DNA of 64,000 nucleotides from positions 27,137,201-27,201,200 of the forward strand of contig OX621249.1 of the NCBI GenBank assembly GCA_951640165.1. The letters are read 5' to 3'. This DNA is from Pseudoips prasinana (taxonomy: Eukaryota; Arthropoda; Insecta; Lepidoptera; Nolidae). The notes below the pieces were generated by a model. It was not told where the DNA came from. It made no database searches and was given only the letters and a program-made list of their open reading frames with translations. Position 1 is the first letter of the stretch. Every line of letters starts with the position of its first letter. This document shows, one piece after another, positions 1 through 9,859 of the stretch. The translations under genes and the position numbers were made by a program.

Positions 1-308
1 TGAGATCCGATAATTATACAATTCATTTAAAGATGATGATTTTTAAAGATGTCTGAAAAAATGTTTTCAATATAGCATGTTTGAATGCTAAAAATAATAA
101 GTGAAATCATAGTTAATAATAAAAAACGAATGATATAATGAAATATTCATAATATTTATTACAAAAAAAAAAATAACCAACATACAATCAACATTATAAG
201 TAAGGTTAGATTTAAAAAAAATAACAAACGTATTTTAATCATCATGTACTTAACATTTCTTAAAAAACATTTAATTATTAAGATTATTGTATGATCGATA
301 TATATATA
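1..308. other. AT-rich flank without a gene
   Basis: Very AT-rich sequence with no open frame that resembles a known protein. It ends in a short (TA)n tract (about 297-308), into which the gypsy element that follows has inserted. Confidence 0.6.
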
Positions 309-821
309 TGTAGGGTTGCTATTGGTGAAATTAAAGCCCCATTGACTTGGTGATATTTTATTGGTAACTTGCTTACAGTACACGTTACAATATATTATAT
401 CAGGTGGCAACCCTAAGTGGAGGAATGAAAGTGACTGCGGGGCTATCGTCCTTCAGACCTCCCCCCTAGCTGTCTAGTTCCTGAAGACTGCGTGGCTATC
501 GAAGCAGGAACTAGGCTTACTTGGTATCAGAGCTGGCTGCGGGGCTACCGGGCTCAGAAACCTCTAGCTAGTGAATGACAATTTGTTCGAAGACAGCGCT
601 GCTTATAAAGCGGTTTCGGTTTACATGTGTGCATATTATCAATGTGTGGTCCTCTGTAGATGTAGTGCAGATAACTCCCGGGTGGCGCTGGTTCAGATTG
701 TTACACTCGAAGATTGTAGATGGCGTCACTTGTCTTATAAGAGTTGCTGTCTTCTGTTATTGATCCGCTCATCATAGTGACTTGGATAAGTAACACTAGA
801 TGGCGCAGGACGTTTGTTACA
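309..821 (-). repeat. gypsy 3' LTR (left copy)
   Basis: 513 bp with TG...CA ends. In element orientation it starts TGTAACAAACG and ends CAACCCTACA. It matches 4238-4750 with about two substitutions, one near 429 and one near 628. A TATA-like CTTATAAG lies near 733-740 in the transcribed orientation. A CTCF-like CACTAGATGGCGC is at 794-806. Confidence 0.93.
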
Positions 822-833
822 TTCTCCCCCTCT
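822..833 (-). promoter_or_regulatory. gypsy polypurine tract
   Basis: In element orientation AGAGGGGGAGAA sits immediately before the 3' LTR. This is the expected place and composition for the plus-strand primer of a gypsy element. Confidence 0.8.
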
Positions 834-839
834 GGTACT

Positions 840-3800
840 CTATAGTCGTCCCGACAGAGTACCAGGATCAGTATTTATCTTCTTTGGTCTCCCTCTTTTT
901 CTTAAGGGATTTAAAGGTTTGGGCACTTTTTCATCCCTTTGTTCAAATTTACATATTGCTGAAGTATGATATTTTCCCATGGATTGTTCTGGTGACTTTG
1001 GATTTGCCACTTCATATGTAGATGCTCCATGTTTCTTTATGACGATGTATGGCCCATCTCTGCGGGGAGCTAATTTTGCTGTGAACTGTTTTTCAATATT
1101 ACTTATTGGATGTATCTCAACCAGCACTAAGTCTCCTATATTATAGCATGGATCAGGCCTTCTTCTTTGATTTGCTTGTTGCCTATTATTGTTTTGCATA
1201 GTTTCTATGTTTTCCTTTGCAATTAATAAATCTTCAGCTAACCGCTTCAAAGTTGGTGTAATTTGTGATATAAATTTTTCTTGTGTTAATACTATGCTGA
1301 AGTCATGTGTGAGATCATAGGGAGTTCTTAATTCACGTCCAAAAGTTAAGTAGGACGGTGAATATCCTGTTGTTTGACACATAGCAGAGTTCATCGCAAA
1401 TCTGATAGCCGGCAGTGTATTTGGCCATTTATGATGTTGATTCTTAACCATAATTGAAATTTGAGTTTTCATATCTCTATTTTTCCTTTCCACAATATTA
1501 GGTTCTGGGTGATACACAGGAGTGAGAATGTGTTGTATTTCTAAACAATAAGTCAGTTTTTGCATTATTGCTGATATAAATTGTACTCCATTATCACTTA
1601 CAATTTTTCTTGGCAGACCATAACGCAGAAATATTTCATTTAGAAGAGTGAGTGCGCAGGTTTCAGCTGTAGCTTCTGTTAAAGCAAAAAGTTCAACCCA
1701 ACGAGAAGCTGTGTCTTCAACAATGAAAATCCATTTTTCTCCCGTTGTTGCTTTTGGTAAGGGACCAAACAGATCAATAGATAGTACTTCGAATCTGTTA
1801 TTATTTGCTGTCGACTGATACAAACCTGCTGGTTTTTTATTTGATGGTTTGTATTTCTGACATTCTACACAAGTTTTCACATATGTAATTACATCCTTTC
1901 TTAAACCTCTCCAGTAAAATTTATCAATGATACGTTGAACTGTACGCTCTACTCCCAAATGACCGGCTGTAGGATCATCATGGTATGCTTTTAATATATT
2001 AGGTCTCTCTTGTATAGGTATTAGTAATTTTGCATTATCGTCTTCTTGTTTTGGTGTAAACCTATATAATACATTTTGATGTAACATGTAACCTTTTTTA
2101 GACCATTCTATATAATTTTCTGTTTGATTTTCCTCTTCAAGTGCATTAATTATTATCTTGAGCTCATCATCTTTAAGTTGTTCTTCACGTATCTGTTTTT
2201 CACTGTATTTTGGTAATTCAATTCCTACATAACATAAATTACATGCTTCACTGTCATGAGTGCATGGTGGTCTTGACAAAGTATCTGCTACAACATTAGT
2301 ACGCCCTGGGGTATATTGTATATTGAGATTATAGGGCTGTAGTTGCAGTGCCCAACGGGCTAAACGACCTGTTGGTGTTTTTAAATTCATTAACCATTTT
2401 AGTGGTTGGTGGTCAGTAATTGTAATGAATTGCGTACCTTCAATGTAACCACGAAATCTTGAAACAGCCCAAACAATTGCTAAGGCTTCTTTTTCAGTTA
2501 CAGTATAATTGCATTCCGCTGGTGTAAGAAGTCTGCTCGCATATTCAACTGGGTGTTCGTTTTCGCCCTCCCCCTGCACTAAAGCCGCTCCAATTGCATA
2601 TTGACTTGCATCGGTTTTGATTGTAAATCGAGTATCACATTGTGCTTGTTTAAGTACAGGGGCTGTAGTTAACGCTATTTTAAGTTTTTCAAACGCCTCT
2701 TGCTGTTCATTACTCCATTGCCAACTTGTTTTCTTTTTAGTTAAGTTTGTTAGCGGTCGAGCTATGTCTGCGAAGTTGTTTATAAATCTTCGGTACCATG
2801 AAGCAGTTTGTAGAAATGTTATCAATTGTTTTATATTTCTTGGTTTTGATAAGTTTGATATAGCTGAAATCTTTTCGGGGTCTGATTTAATTCCCTCTGG
2901 AACAATTAGATGTCCCAAATACTTTATCTCAGAACAAATGAATTTACACTTCTTCCTGTTAGCTTTTAAATTAAACTCTCGGAGTTTTTCGAATATTTCC
3001 TTCAGATAGTCAATATGTTGTGTCAAATTGACAGATCTCACGATCAAATCGTCTAAATATGACAGCACCCACTTAGTTTTCGTTCCCAAACATTGAATGA
3101 ATTTATCTATTAATCTCTGGAACGTGGCGGGCGCGTTCCGTAATCCAAACGGCATGCGTTTAAAACGGAACGTTCCAAACGGTGAGACAAAGCTAGTCTT
3201 GTCTTGGTCTTCGGGATGTACCAATATTTGCCAATAGCCTGATTGAAGGTCAATGGTAGACATGTATGGCATTGCCTTAGCTTGATGTAATAGATCGTCA
3301 ATCCTTGGTAATGGATATCTATCTGGTTTTGTTATTTCGTTGAGTCGCCGATAGTCGATACAAACTCTAATATCGTCTGTACCTTTAGGGACCATAATAA
3401 CAGGAGCTGCCCAGGGTGAATCGCATTCCTCTATTATGTCATTGCTTAGCATTTCATCTAGTTTTTGTCTCAGTTGTTGTTGCCTGTGTGGTGACAATCT
3501 GTATGGCTTTTGAGCTATAGGTAGGTGATTACCTGTGTCTATTCTATGCAAGATGTACGGTGTTGGTTTTGTGTTTTTATCAAATACATCGCTATAGGTA
3601 GATAGCAATTGATTGAAGTGTGACCTTTCAATTTCTGATAGTATTTTACCTTCACCTGTGTTTAATAAAATATCAAAGGAATAAAATGTCATTTGATTTA
3701 TTGTTAAATAATCAATACGTGGATCTGTTTGTGATGCTTCATCGGCTGGTTCACGAGGGCGGTCAGGACGTGGCGGTGTGTCCAGCTTTAGAAGCGACCA

Positions 3801-4166
3801 TTTCTTCATTTTTGTTGGCGGTGGACTGTCTTCAAAATCGTAGGGTTGTGGTGACTCTGGTAGTGGGGAAATCATTTTCAATTCTTTCGCCCACTGCATG
3901 AAGCTTGATAGGGACTCTGGAGATGACTGGGCTGAATCAAATGTGAAAGATTTTGCTGCCTTCAATGGAATCTTTTCATTTTTCAATTGAAGAAAAGCGT
4001 GTTGCTCCCGAGGTTCATCTGCGAAGAACCAAACTCTTTGTGCCAAATCCAGCACCATTCCCGCTGATTCGAGGAAGTCAATTCCAAGTAGTGTGCGATT
4101 GTCAGTGGCGTCGGGTATCACTGTGAACGTTATAGGTAAGGAACGTTTACCAACAGTGATGTCCAC
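840..4166 (-). CDS. pol: gypsy Pol: partial protease, RT, RNase H, integrase
   Basis: About 1108 residues of uninterrupted gypsy-type Pol. The frame begins inside the protease: the LLGIDFL segment is present, but the N-terminal D-[TS]-G catalytic motif is absent. Reverse transcriptase follows, with YLDD near residue 370. RNase H starts at FTIKTDAS near residue 517. An HHCC zinc-binding region (HLGVERT ... CVECQK) precedes the integrase core, whose D, D and E lie near residues 798 (SIDLFGP), 858 (SDNGVQF) and 893 (VERKNR). The true start is uncertain. The frame stays open upstream to the primer-binding site at 4236 and no ATG is obvious; 4166 is only a GTG codon. No env frame is present. The enzyme domains could still act in trans, but this copy has no Gag of its own. 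Confidence 0.92.
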   Translation of the reverse strand: MDITVGKRSLPITFTVIPDATDNRTLLGIDFLESAGMVLDLAQRVWFFADEPREQHAFLQLKNEKIPLKAAKSFTFDSAQSSPESLSSFMQWAKELKMISPLPESPQPYDFEDSPPPTKMKKWSLLKLDTPPRPDRPREPADEASQTDPRIDYLTINQMTFYSFDILLNTGEGKILSEIERSHFNQLLSTYSDVFDKNTKPTPYILHRIDTGNHLPIAQKPYRLSPHRQQQLRQKLDEMLSNDIIEECDSPWAAPVIMVPKGTDDIRVCIDYRRLNEITKPDRYPLPRIDDLLHQAKAMPYMSTIDLQSGYWQILVHPEDQDKTSFVSPFGTFRFKRMPFGLRNAPATFQRLIDKFIQCLGTKTKWVLSYLDDLIVRSVNLTQHIDYLKEIFEKLREFNLKANRKKCKFICSEIKYLGHLIVPEGIKSDPEKISAISNLSKPRNIKQLITFLQTASWYRRFINNFADIARPLTNLTKKKTSWQWSNEQQEAFEKLKIALTTAPVLKQAQCDTRFTIKTDASQYAIGAALVQGEGENEHPVEYASRLLTPAECNYTVTEKEALAIVWAVSRFRGYIEGTQFITITDHQPLKWLMNLKTPTGRLARWALQLQPYNLNIQYTPGRTNVVADTLSRPPCTHDSEACNLCYVGIELPKYSEKQIREEQLKDDELKIIINALEEENQTENYIEWSKKGYMLHQNVLYRFTPKQEDDNAKLLIPIQERPNILKAYHDDPTAGHLGVERTVQRIIDKFYWRGLRKDVITYVKTCVECQKYKPSNKKPAGLYQSTANNNRFEVLSIDLFGPLPKATTGEKWIFIVEDTASRWVELFALTEATAETCALTLLNEIFLRYGLPRKIVSDNGVQFISAIMQKLTYCLEIQHILTPVYHPEPNIVERKNRDMKTQISIMVKNQHHKWPNTLPAIRFAMNSAMCQTTGYSPSYLTFGRELRTPYDLTHDFSIVLTQEKFISQITPTLKRLAEDLLIAKENIETMQNNNRQQANQRRRPDPCYNIGDLVLVEIHPISNIEKQFTAKLAPRRDGPYIVIKKHGASTYEVANPKSPEQSMGKYHTSAICKFEQRDEKVPKPLNPLRKRGRPKKINTDPGTLSGRL

Positions 4167-4218
4167 GCTTGTAGTTAGTAGTATCCGGGTTTTTATTGTT
4201 CCATCGGCGAGTAAGACG

Positions 4219-4236
4219 GCCCCACGTTGGGCGCCA
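4219..4236 (-). promoter_or_regulatory. gypsy primer-binding site, tRNA-Lys type
   Basis: In element orientation TGGCGCCCAACGTGGGGC lies one base after the 5' LTR. It is the exact complement of the last 18 nt (including CCA) of an insect tRNA-Lys as I recall that sequence. The protease reading frame starts directly after it, with no leader or gag. Confidence 0.8.
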
Positions 4237-4237
4237 A

Positions 4238-4750
4238 TGTAGGGTTGCTATTGGTGAAATTAAAGCCCCATTGACTTGGTGATATTTTATTGGTAACTTG
4301 CTTACAGTACACGTTACAATATATTATATCAGGTGGCAACCCTAAGTGGAGGAATGAAGGTGACTGCGGGGCTATCGTCCTTCAGACCTCCCCCCTAGCT
4401 GTCTAGTTCCTGAAGACTGCGTGGCTATCGAAGCAGGAACTAGGCTTACTTGGTATCAGAGCTGGCTGCGGGGCTACCGGGCTCAGAAACCTCTAGCTAG
4501 TGAATGACAATTTGTTCGAAGACAGCGCTGCTTATAAAGCGGTTTCGGTTTACATGTGTGCATATTACCAATGTGTGGTCCTCTGTAGATGTAGTGCAGA
4601 TAACTCCCGGGTGGCGCTGGTTCAGATTGTTACACTCGAAGATTGTAGATGGCGTCACTTGTCTTATAAGAGTTGCTGTCTTCTGTTATTGATCCGCTCA
4701 TCATAGTGACTTGGATAAGTAACACTAGATGGCGCAGGACGTTTGTTACA
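4238..4750 (-). repeat. gypsy 5' LTR (right copy)
   Basis: 513 bp, near-identical to the left LTR. In element orientation this is the promoter-bearing LTR, followed by the primer-binding site. The CTCF-like CACTAGATGGCGC recurs here at about 4723-4735. Confidence 0.93.
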
Positions 4751-4752
4751 TT

Positions 4753-4778
4753 TATATATATATATATATATATATATA
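4753..4778. repeat. (TA)n microsatellite
   Basis: An uninterrupted TA dinucleotide run directly abuts the gypsy 5' LTR. A shorter TA run lies on the other side of the element, so the element appears to have landed within a TA tract. Confidence 0.9.
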
Positions 4779-4972
4779 CAAATAGTAAATCCAGCTGGTT
4801 GCGGCTCAATGTTCTACAATTATAAGAACTTTATTCCATAGTTCTCTTAGCTATGTGCGATGCAAATTATTCTTTTACGTTCATAAAATATAATAATAAA
4901 CGTGGGATCATGTGGGAAAATGTCGCCCCCAAGGCTGTGCTAGCCCCAACCAAAGAGGCGTCCCCCAAACCC

Positions 4973-5560
4973 TCAACAAGTGCAACTTTTATTTAACAAT
5001 TTCCTCGCCGGTGCCTTGGGACAGCCGCGATAGTTCGCTGGGTGTCCCAAGGACTGGCAGTTCACACAGCCAGGCGGCTCGGAGCATTCACTACGATCCT
5101 TGGGTCGGGGGCAGTCGGAGGTGTGATGGCCTGGGGTCAGGCATTTGACACACCTCGGGGCGACGTGACAGTTTTTGGACGAGTGTCCGTACAGTTGACA
5201 GTTATGACACTGTCACTGTACGGTCCCTCGCCGCGGCGGTTCGACATGAATGCCTCCGACGCCGCAAACTGTTTTAAGGACTGTGAAGATCTTTTGACCT
5301 TCTTTGGACGGGTCAAGGTGGACCAGCACCATTTCAAAAGACTCACCCCCGTTTGATCGGCGCATCCGATGCACCTCTCTCACGGGGTACCCCTGGGTGA
5401 TGAGGTCCTCCTTGATGGAGTCGACGGGGAGGTGGCGGCAAACACGGCCGGAGGGATTTATCTTCCACGGTGCCGTAAGTGTAGTAGTCTACCTTACGTG
5501 CATCGAAGAGGGAGGTGGTAATCCTGTACTCCGATGGGGTCTGCAGTTGTATCTTGTACA
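4973..5560 (-). pseudogene. jockey-clade LINE gag (ORF1) 3' fragment
   Basis: On the minus strand the last part encodes a run of CCHC zinc knuckles (CHNCQLYGHSSKNC, CVKCLTPGHHTSDC, then a CVNCQSLGHPANY segment) ending at a stop at 4975-4973. This arrangement is typical of ORF1 proteins of jockey-clade non-LTR retrotransposons. Upstream, around 5340-5560, a matching segment (YYTYGTVEDKSLR) lies in another frame, so at least one frameshift separates the parts. No reverse transcriptase follows. The fragment is truncated at both ends and its 5' border abuts Penelope sequence. Confidence 0.75.
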
Positions 5561-5900
5561 AAGGAGATGAAACTAAATTCTTTTGGTCATTCAACAATAC
5601 AAAACTATTATGGCTATGTTTTAATATTTCTAATTGTTCCAACACACATAACCGGAGACTTTTATCACAACTATGTAAAATATTATATATATTATTGTCG
5701 CCCAAGGAATGGCCAGTTTCGATTCAATGTTTGGCGTACTGAGATTTATCAGTATGGCCATTCCTATAAGCAGCTCTTTATACCGTATTTCAAAAGTTCG
5801 GCCTGTCTGACCTATATATACCGCGTCACAATCATCACAGACCAACCTAAACACGCCGGATTTTCGCTGAATTGCATGCATTGTATTGCATGAATTCAAA
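5561..5900 (-). pseudogene. Penelope-like element, GIY-YIG C-terminal fragment
   Basis: Minus-strand frames encode C-x2-C followed by YIGQTGRTFEIRYKE. This pattern matches the GIY-YIG endonuclease domain at the C-terminus of Penelope-like retroelements. A second frame carries the expected downstream part (CDKSLRLCVLEQLEI and NSFVLLNDQKN), so a frameshift or small deletion near 5690 breaks it. The reverse transcriptase is missing. Its 3' end is joined directly to the jockey fragment. Confidence 0.7.
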
Positions 5901-6180
5901 TTAGTGGATTATTCTCTTCGGCCTTTTCAAAGCGGTTTTAGAAACAAGCATGGCAGGAGACACTGTAGGTAGGTCACTGGCATCATTATCTTCCATATTG
6001 CTCGGTCCAGGTGAAAGATAACAATCATTGTCTGTTTCACTATCAAGGCTCACAGCACTATTTGAATGAGGTCTTTGTGGCGCCAAACTTCCAGTGGTTA
6101 GTCGCGCCTTCACCATAGGTTTGAGAAAAAGTAATGGTTTAAAATATGGCAATTTGGGATATACTGTAGTTGCCTTATCT
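5901..6180 (-). pseudogene. possible MADF-domain protein fragment
   Basis: A minus-strand frame of about 90 codons. The segment YPKLPYFKPLLFLKPMVKAR resembles the C-terminal end of a MADF DNA-binding domain. A serine/aspartate-rich linker follows (SLDSETDNDCYLSPGPSN) and the frame ends in a basic KRPKR tail. MADF proteins occur both as host regulators and as accessory proteins of some DNA transposons. The match is weak and the N-terminal half of the domain is not visible, so this may be something else. Confidence 0.3.
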
Positions 6181-6457
6181 CCAATTCATCGCAAATTGAT
6201 CCCTTAGATAGGGTAAGGAAAGCTATATTAGTGATAAAAAGATTGGAAACTAAACAATCACATTACTTATTCTTTGAACTAAATCTTGAAACAGTTAAAT
6301 TAACTAAAATCTCGTCACTCTGAGAATAAATGTCAATTTAATAAAAAAGAAATCGGAGGTAAGTTAGCGACACTGTCAGGTAGATTGGTGATACAAGGTA
6401 GCTAATTTGGTGATTTTATTAACTTAAAATAAAAAATGTTTAGCTCTCTAGTAAATA

Positions 6458-6640
6458 TCATTCCATGCACCGGTCACATCTATAATATAGCTGTTCCTCG
6501 GGATCAGTATCTTCAATAGATGCACAGATCTCGTGGTATGGCGACAAACAATACGAGCACTGGATCCATTTGGCTCCATTCTCTTCCTTTTTAAACAGGA
6601 GCTGAGTGCAAGACCTCGCATAGTCCACACTACAAATCAT
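6458..6640 (-). pseudogene. PHD-like zinc finger, transposase C-terminal fragment
   Basis: A frame of about 60 codons with KWIQCSYCLSPYHEICASIE and a terminal YYRCDRCME, which is a PHD-like Cys/His pattern. In insects this module commonly forms the C-terminus of pogo/jerky-like DDE transposases. No DDE core is found upstream, so this is at most a remnant. A diverged exon of a host PHD protein is the alternative. Confidence 0.4.
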
Positions 6641-6649
6641 CTTCTATCT

Positions 6650-7950
6650 CTTGAATTTTATTTATTTTTGCTTTTTGGGCAGATTTGCTCGATTTTAAAG
6701 GCAAGGTCAAAGGTTTTGTTATACTTTATTTTCATTTTCATTAGCACTTTTTGGTGTTAAGTACTTCGCACTGAAATCTTTTTTCGACCAAACTGACGGC
6801 TTCTTGAAGTTGCTGCTGGTAAAATAAATAGAAAATAAATATTATCAATATTTATTTTCTTTTTCCATTTTGAACCTAGACGCACAAAAAATAGGTTGTT
6901 CGGTGATATAAAAAATGTACCTATAGGTAATTTGGTGATATGGTTTTTTTAGCCTCGAATTCAAAATAAAACGCACTCACGAATTCCTTAAAATAAAACC
7001 CTTCGAACTCTATATTAGGCTTTCCATATTTATTTTTAATACAAGCACAAAATCTCTCAGGTCTTAAATTAACCTCGTATATTTAATGATAAGACGTATC
7101 CAACATTTTGGCAAAAATACTAAGAAACATCGGTCACAACTTAAGGAATAAAAAGTTACCAGGAATGATTCACGACTTTACATCAAGTTTTTTTTAATAT
7201 ATATTATTATATATATAAATATTAGTTTAATGAAACATTTTAGTAATTTTTAACACTGTAACACCAATTAAATTCATATTTTAAGGAAATAAGTAAACGC
7301 AGCCCACTTCACTCAAAAATGGCGCCACTTATGCATAAAGGAGAAGGAAACTTCTGGGCCCAGCAGTTAACTAGTTGAAATGTGCATTAAAAATCCGTTA
7401 TATTTTTCTAAAGGAAATCACAAAATATGGTATCATGTTTCTATCTAGGAAGCGAGAAAAATTAAAGTAAGTTATGAAACGAAATAATCGATAAAATAAT
7501 GATGAATTGCTCGCAGCGATTTAGAATAAATCGGTATAATCTCAGAATATATTTGAAAATCGAGTGACAAGTATTTTTCGTGGAATCGATTCATAGCGGG
7601 TCGTATTCCTTTAATTTTTCTTCGGGCAACACTTCTCTGCCTGACAGCCTTTACATGCTCTTTGACTGTCACTCGGTTGTTATCTTTCGTTTTAAGTGCG
7701 CAAGTATTTCCATGTTTTATTTGTGGTTTTCTTCGTCTGTAGTGACTGCCCGGGGCGCGGGGTATCCAAACGTGCCAGATCTTCGACATGTCACACTCTC
7801 TATGCATAAAACCATAACACAACCGAAGCCATTCAAAAATATTTTGTAAAAAACTACAATGTTATAATTTAACCTCACTTTTACCATATAATTCATTTAA
7901 CGTGAGTCCTGGGTAGCCAAATGTAACCAAAATTTCAGTGAGGTCTTGTT
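6650..7950. other. AT-rich stretch, no recognised gene
   Basis: Low-complexity AT-rich DNA with a TA-rich tract near 7196-7220. A minus-strand open frame at 7472-7822 has no recognisable domain and looks like chance. The stretch around 7640-7790 is less AT-rich, but I could not assign it. Confidence 0.5.
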
Positions 7951-7951
7951 A

Positions 7952-8890
7952 TTATATCCCGTAGACATGAGCCTTAACATGGCCCCACAAGAAATAGTCC
8001 AAAGGCGTTAGATCACACGATCTAGGCGGCCAATTGACGGGCCCAAAACGTGAGATAAACTGTTCACCGAAGGCGGCTCTCAATTGGGCCATTGTTTCGC
8101 GTGCCGTGTGGCATGTGGCACCGTCTTGTTGAAACCACATGTCAGGCATGTCCAATTCTTCCATTTTGGGCAAAAAAAAATCACCAATCATCACACGGTA
8201 GCACTCGCCATTCACAGTAACGTTTCGGCCATTGTCGTCTTTGAAAAAGTACGGCCCGATGATGCCACCGGCCCATAATCCACACCAAACAGTACATTTT
8301 TCGGGATGCAGTGGTAGCTCTTGCAATGCTTCTGGCTGGTCTTCACTCCAGATGCGGCAATTATGCTTATTGACATATCCATTCAACCAGAAATGAGCTT
8401 CGTCGCTGAACACAATTTTTCGATAAAAAAGTGGATCTTCCTACAACTTCCTCCAACATTGCCAATGCCCATTCACCAAATGTTAGACGTTGTGGGAGGT
8501 CGTGAGGCTTCAATTCTTGCACCAGCTGTATCTTGTAAGGTTTTACACTCAAATCCTTTCGCAAAATTTTCCACGTAGTGGAGTAACAGAGGCCCAATTG
8601 CTGCGAACGGCGGCGAATCGACATTTCACGGTCATCACTAACACTGGCGGATACAGCCGCAATATTTTCTACGGTCCTCACTCTACGTATAAGTGTTCGT
8701 GGTTTAATGTCCAATAATGTAAACTGGGTTCCAAATTTAGTCACAAGCTTCCGAATAGCTGCCTCAGTAAGCCGACCAAACTGACCGACTAAATTGGAAG
8801 AAGTGCGCGATGCACTCTCTTAACCGAGCATGCATTTTGATAGTAAAATTCAATAATTTGCAAGCGTTGTTCGTTCGTAAGTCGATTCAT
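7952..8890 (-). pseudogene. Tc1/mariner-superfamily transposase, DD41D type, broken
   Basis: Cut-and-paste transposase remnant. The N-terminus starts at an ATG at 8890-8888 (MNRLTNEQRLQIIEFYYQN), followed by helix-turn-helix regions. The catalytic core shows FSDEAHFWLNG, FQQDGATCHTA and CDLTPLDYFLWG. By my count 41 residues separate the second and third Asp, hence DD41D. Frame changes near 8780 and 8430 break it. The protein stops at 7952 shortly after the third Asp, so the C-terminus is truncated. I could not delimit terminal inverted repeats. Confidence 0.8.
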
Positions 8891-9058
8891 GGTTAAATTA
8901 TAGACCAAACTGAACAAGTTTGACATTGACACAAGACACGATTCACGCGTGATCTGTCAAAAACAGTGTTGCCAAAAAGATACCAGCAAAAAAATCACCC
9001 ATAAAACATATTCCTCTTTTGAGTAGGGACTTAATCAATAAAACTGTTCCAGGACAAA

Positions 9059-9855
9059 TTAATTTTTGGGGTGAATGTTTTCTTTGCTATTTGTAATATA
9101 CGACGATCCGGCTGCTTTATCCTTCACGTTGAGGTTTAGAGCTTTCTGACGATCAGATACTGATTTTAAATTTTCATCATCAGATGACGAAGAGTCGTAA
9201 ATGCTTTTAAATATGCTTTGTCTTTTATTTGTGTTCGTTAGATCTTGAAAATTTATGTTAGTTAGTCCTTGTTGACATGGTTCTATTTCTAAAGGCATAT
9301 CGACATCAGCAGGTTCAGTAAAGTCACTGCATTCGTTTCTGGAAAGTGATTGCAATTTTAACACTTTTTGCAAACTTTTAGACTGGAATAATTCCATAAT
9401 GACTTCAGGGCCTTTTTCCCAAACAATATTGGTGATTTTCATTACACCTGGAACTGCATCAATTGATTTAGGGATCATTATCTTCATGCCTTTAACTTCA
9501 TCTACAGAAACTTCTTGCACGTGTATCTTAGACTCTTTAAACAGATCCACAAATTCTGAGGCCGTCTTGATAGCTTGCCCCATCAACACATGGCTATCGG
9601 CAGTTCTTTTTAGGACTCCACCTACACCATCCATCGGGCCCTTTCCATGTCCGGGTTCGCTAAATGTCCACGTAGCTTTTACGATTTGTTGGAATTCGTC
9701 AAATAAAGTTCTGAGCCATAAATTTATATTTGTACGATTACGATATTGCGACGTTGGTCCATCAGAATAAATATACAGGGTGTCAATTTTCTTATTTACC
9801 AAGATTTTCCTTAAAATTGGTTTCATATGTGCCCATACTGCATGGGCCTCATCTC
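9059..9855 (-). pseudogene. uncharacterised multi-copy-type protein, C-terminal fragment
   Basis: An open minus-strand frame whose coding sequence extends upstream of its first Met (9826) to about 9855. Motifs include YSDGPTSQYRN and GHGKGPMDGVGGVLKR, followed by a long polar tail that ends at 9059. I recognise these motifs from uncharacterised proteins scattered through insect genomes and suspect a transposase-related family, but I cannot name it. The protein is truncated upstream, where similarity stops abruptly near 9860. It is one intact frame of about 265 codons, so the decay is mainly by truncation. Confidence 0.55.
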
Positions 9856-9859
9856 AGAC

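Larger units (their letters stand above)
309..4750 (-). mobile_element. Ty3/gypsy LTR retrotransposon, gag-less derivative
   Basis: A complete LTR-to-LTR unit on the minus strand. Two 513-bp LTRs (309-821 and 4238-4750) flank one long pol frame. In element orientation the order is 5' LTR, an 18-nt primer-binding site at 4236-4219, pol, a polypurine tract at 833-822, and the 3' LTR. No gag and no protease active site lie between the primer-binding site and pol, so this copy is non-autonomous even though its reverse transcriptase and integrase are open. The two LTRs differ at only about two positions by eye, which implies a recent insertion. It sits in a TA-rich tract, so an exact target-site duplication cannot be resolved. 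Confidence 0.93.

Noticed and set aside
571..777. Plus-strand frames in both gypsy LTRs
   Set aside because: They lie in LTR sequence, antisense to the element, with no recognisable domain. Their duplication follows from the LTR pair.
7472..7822. Minus-strand frame of 116 codons
   Set aside because: Composition is unremarkable, there are no motifs, and it lies in decayed AT-rich sequence.
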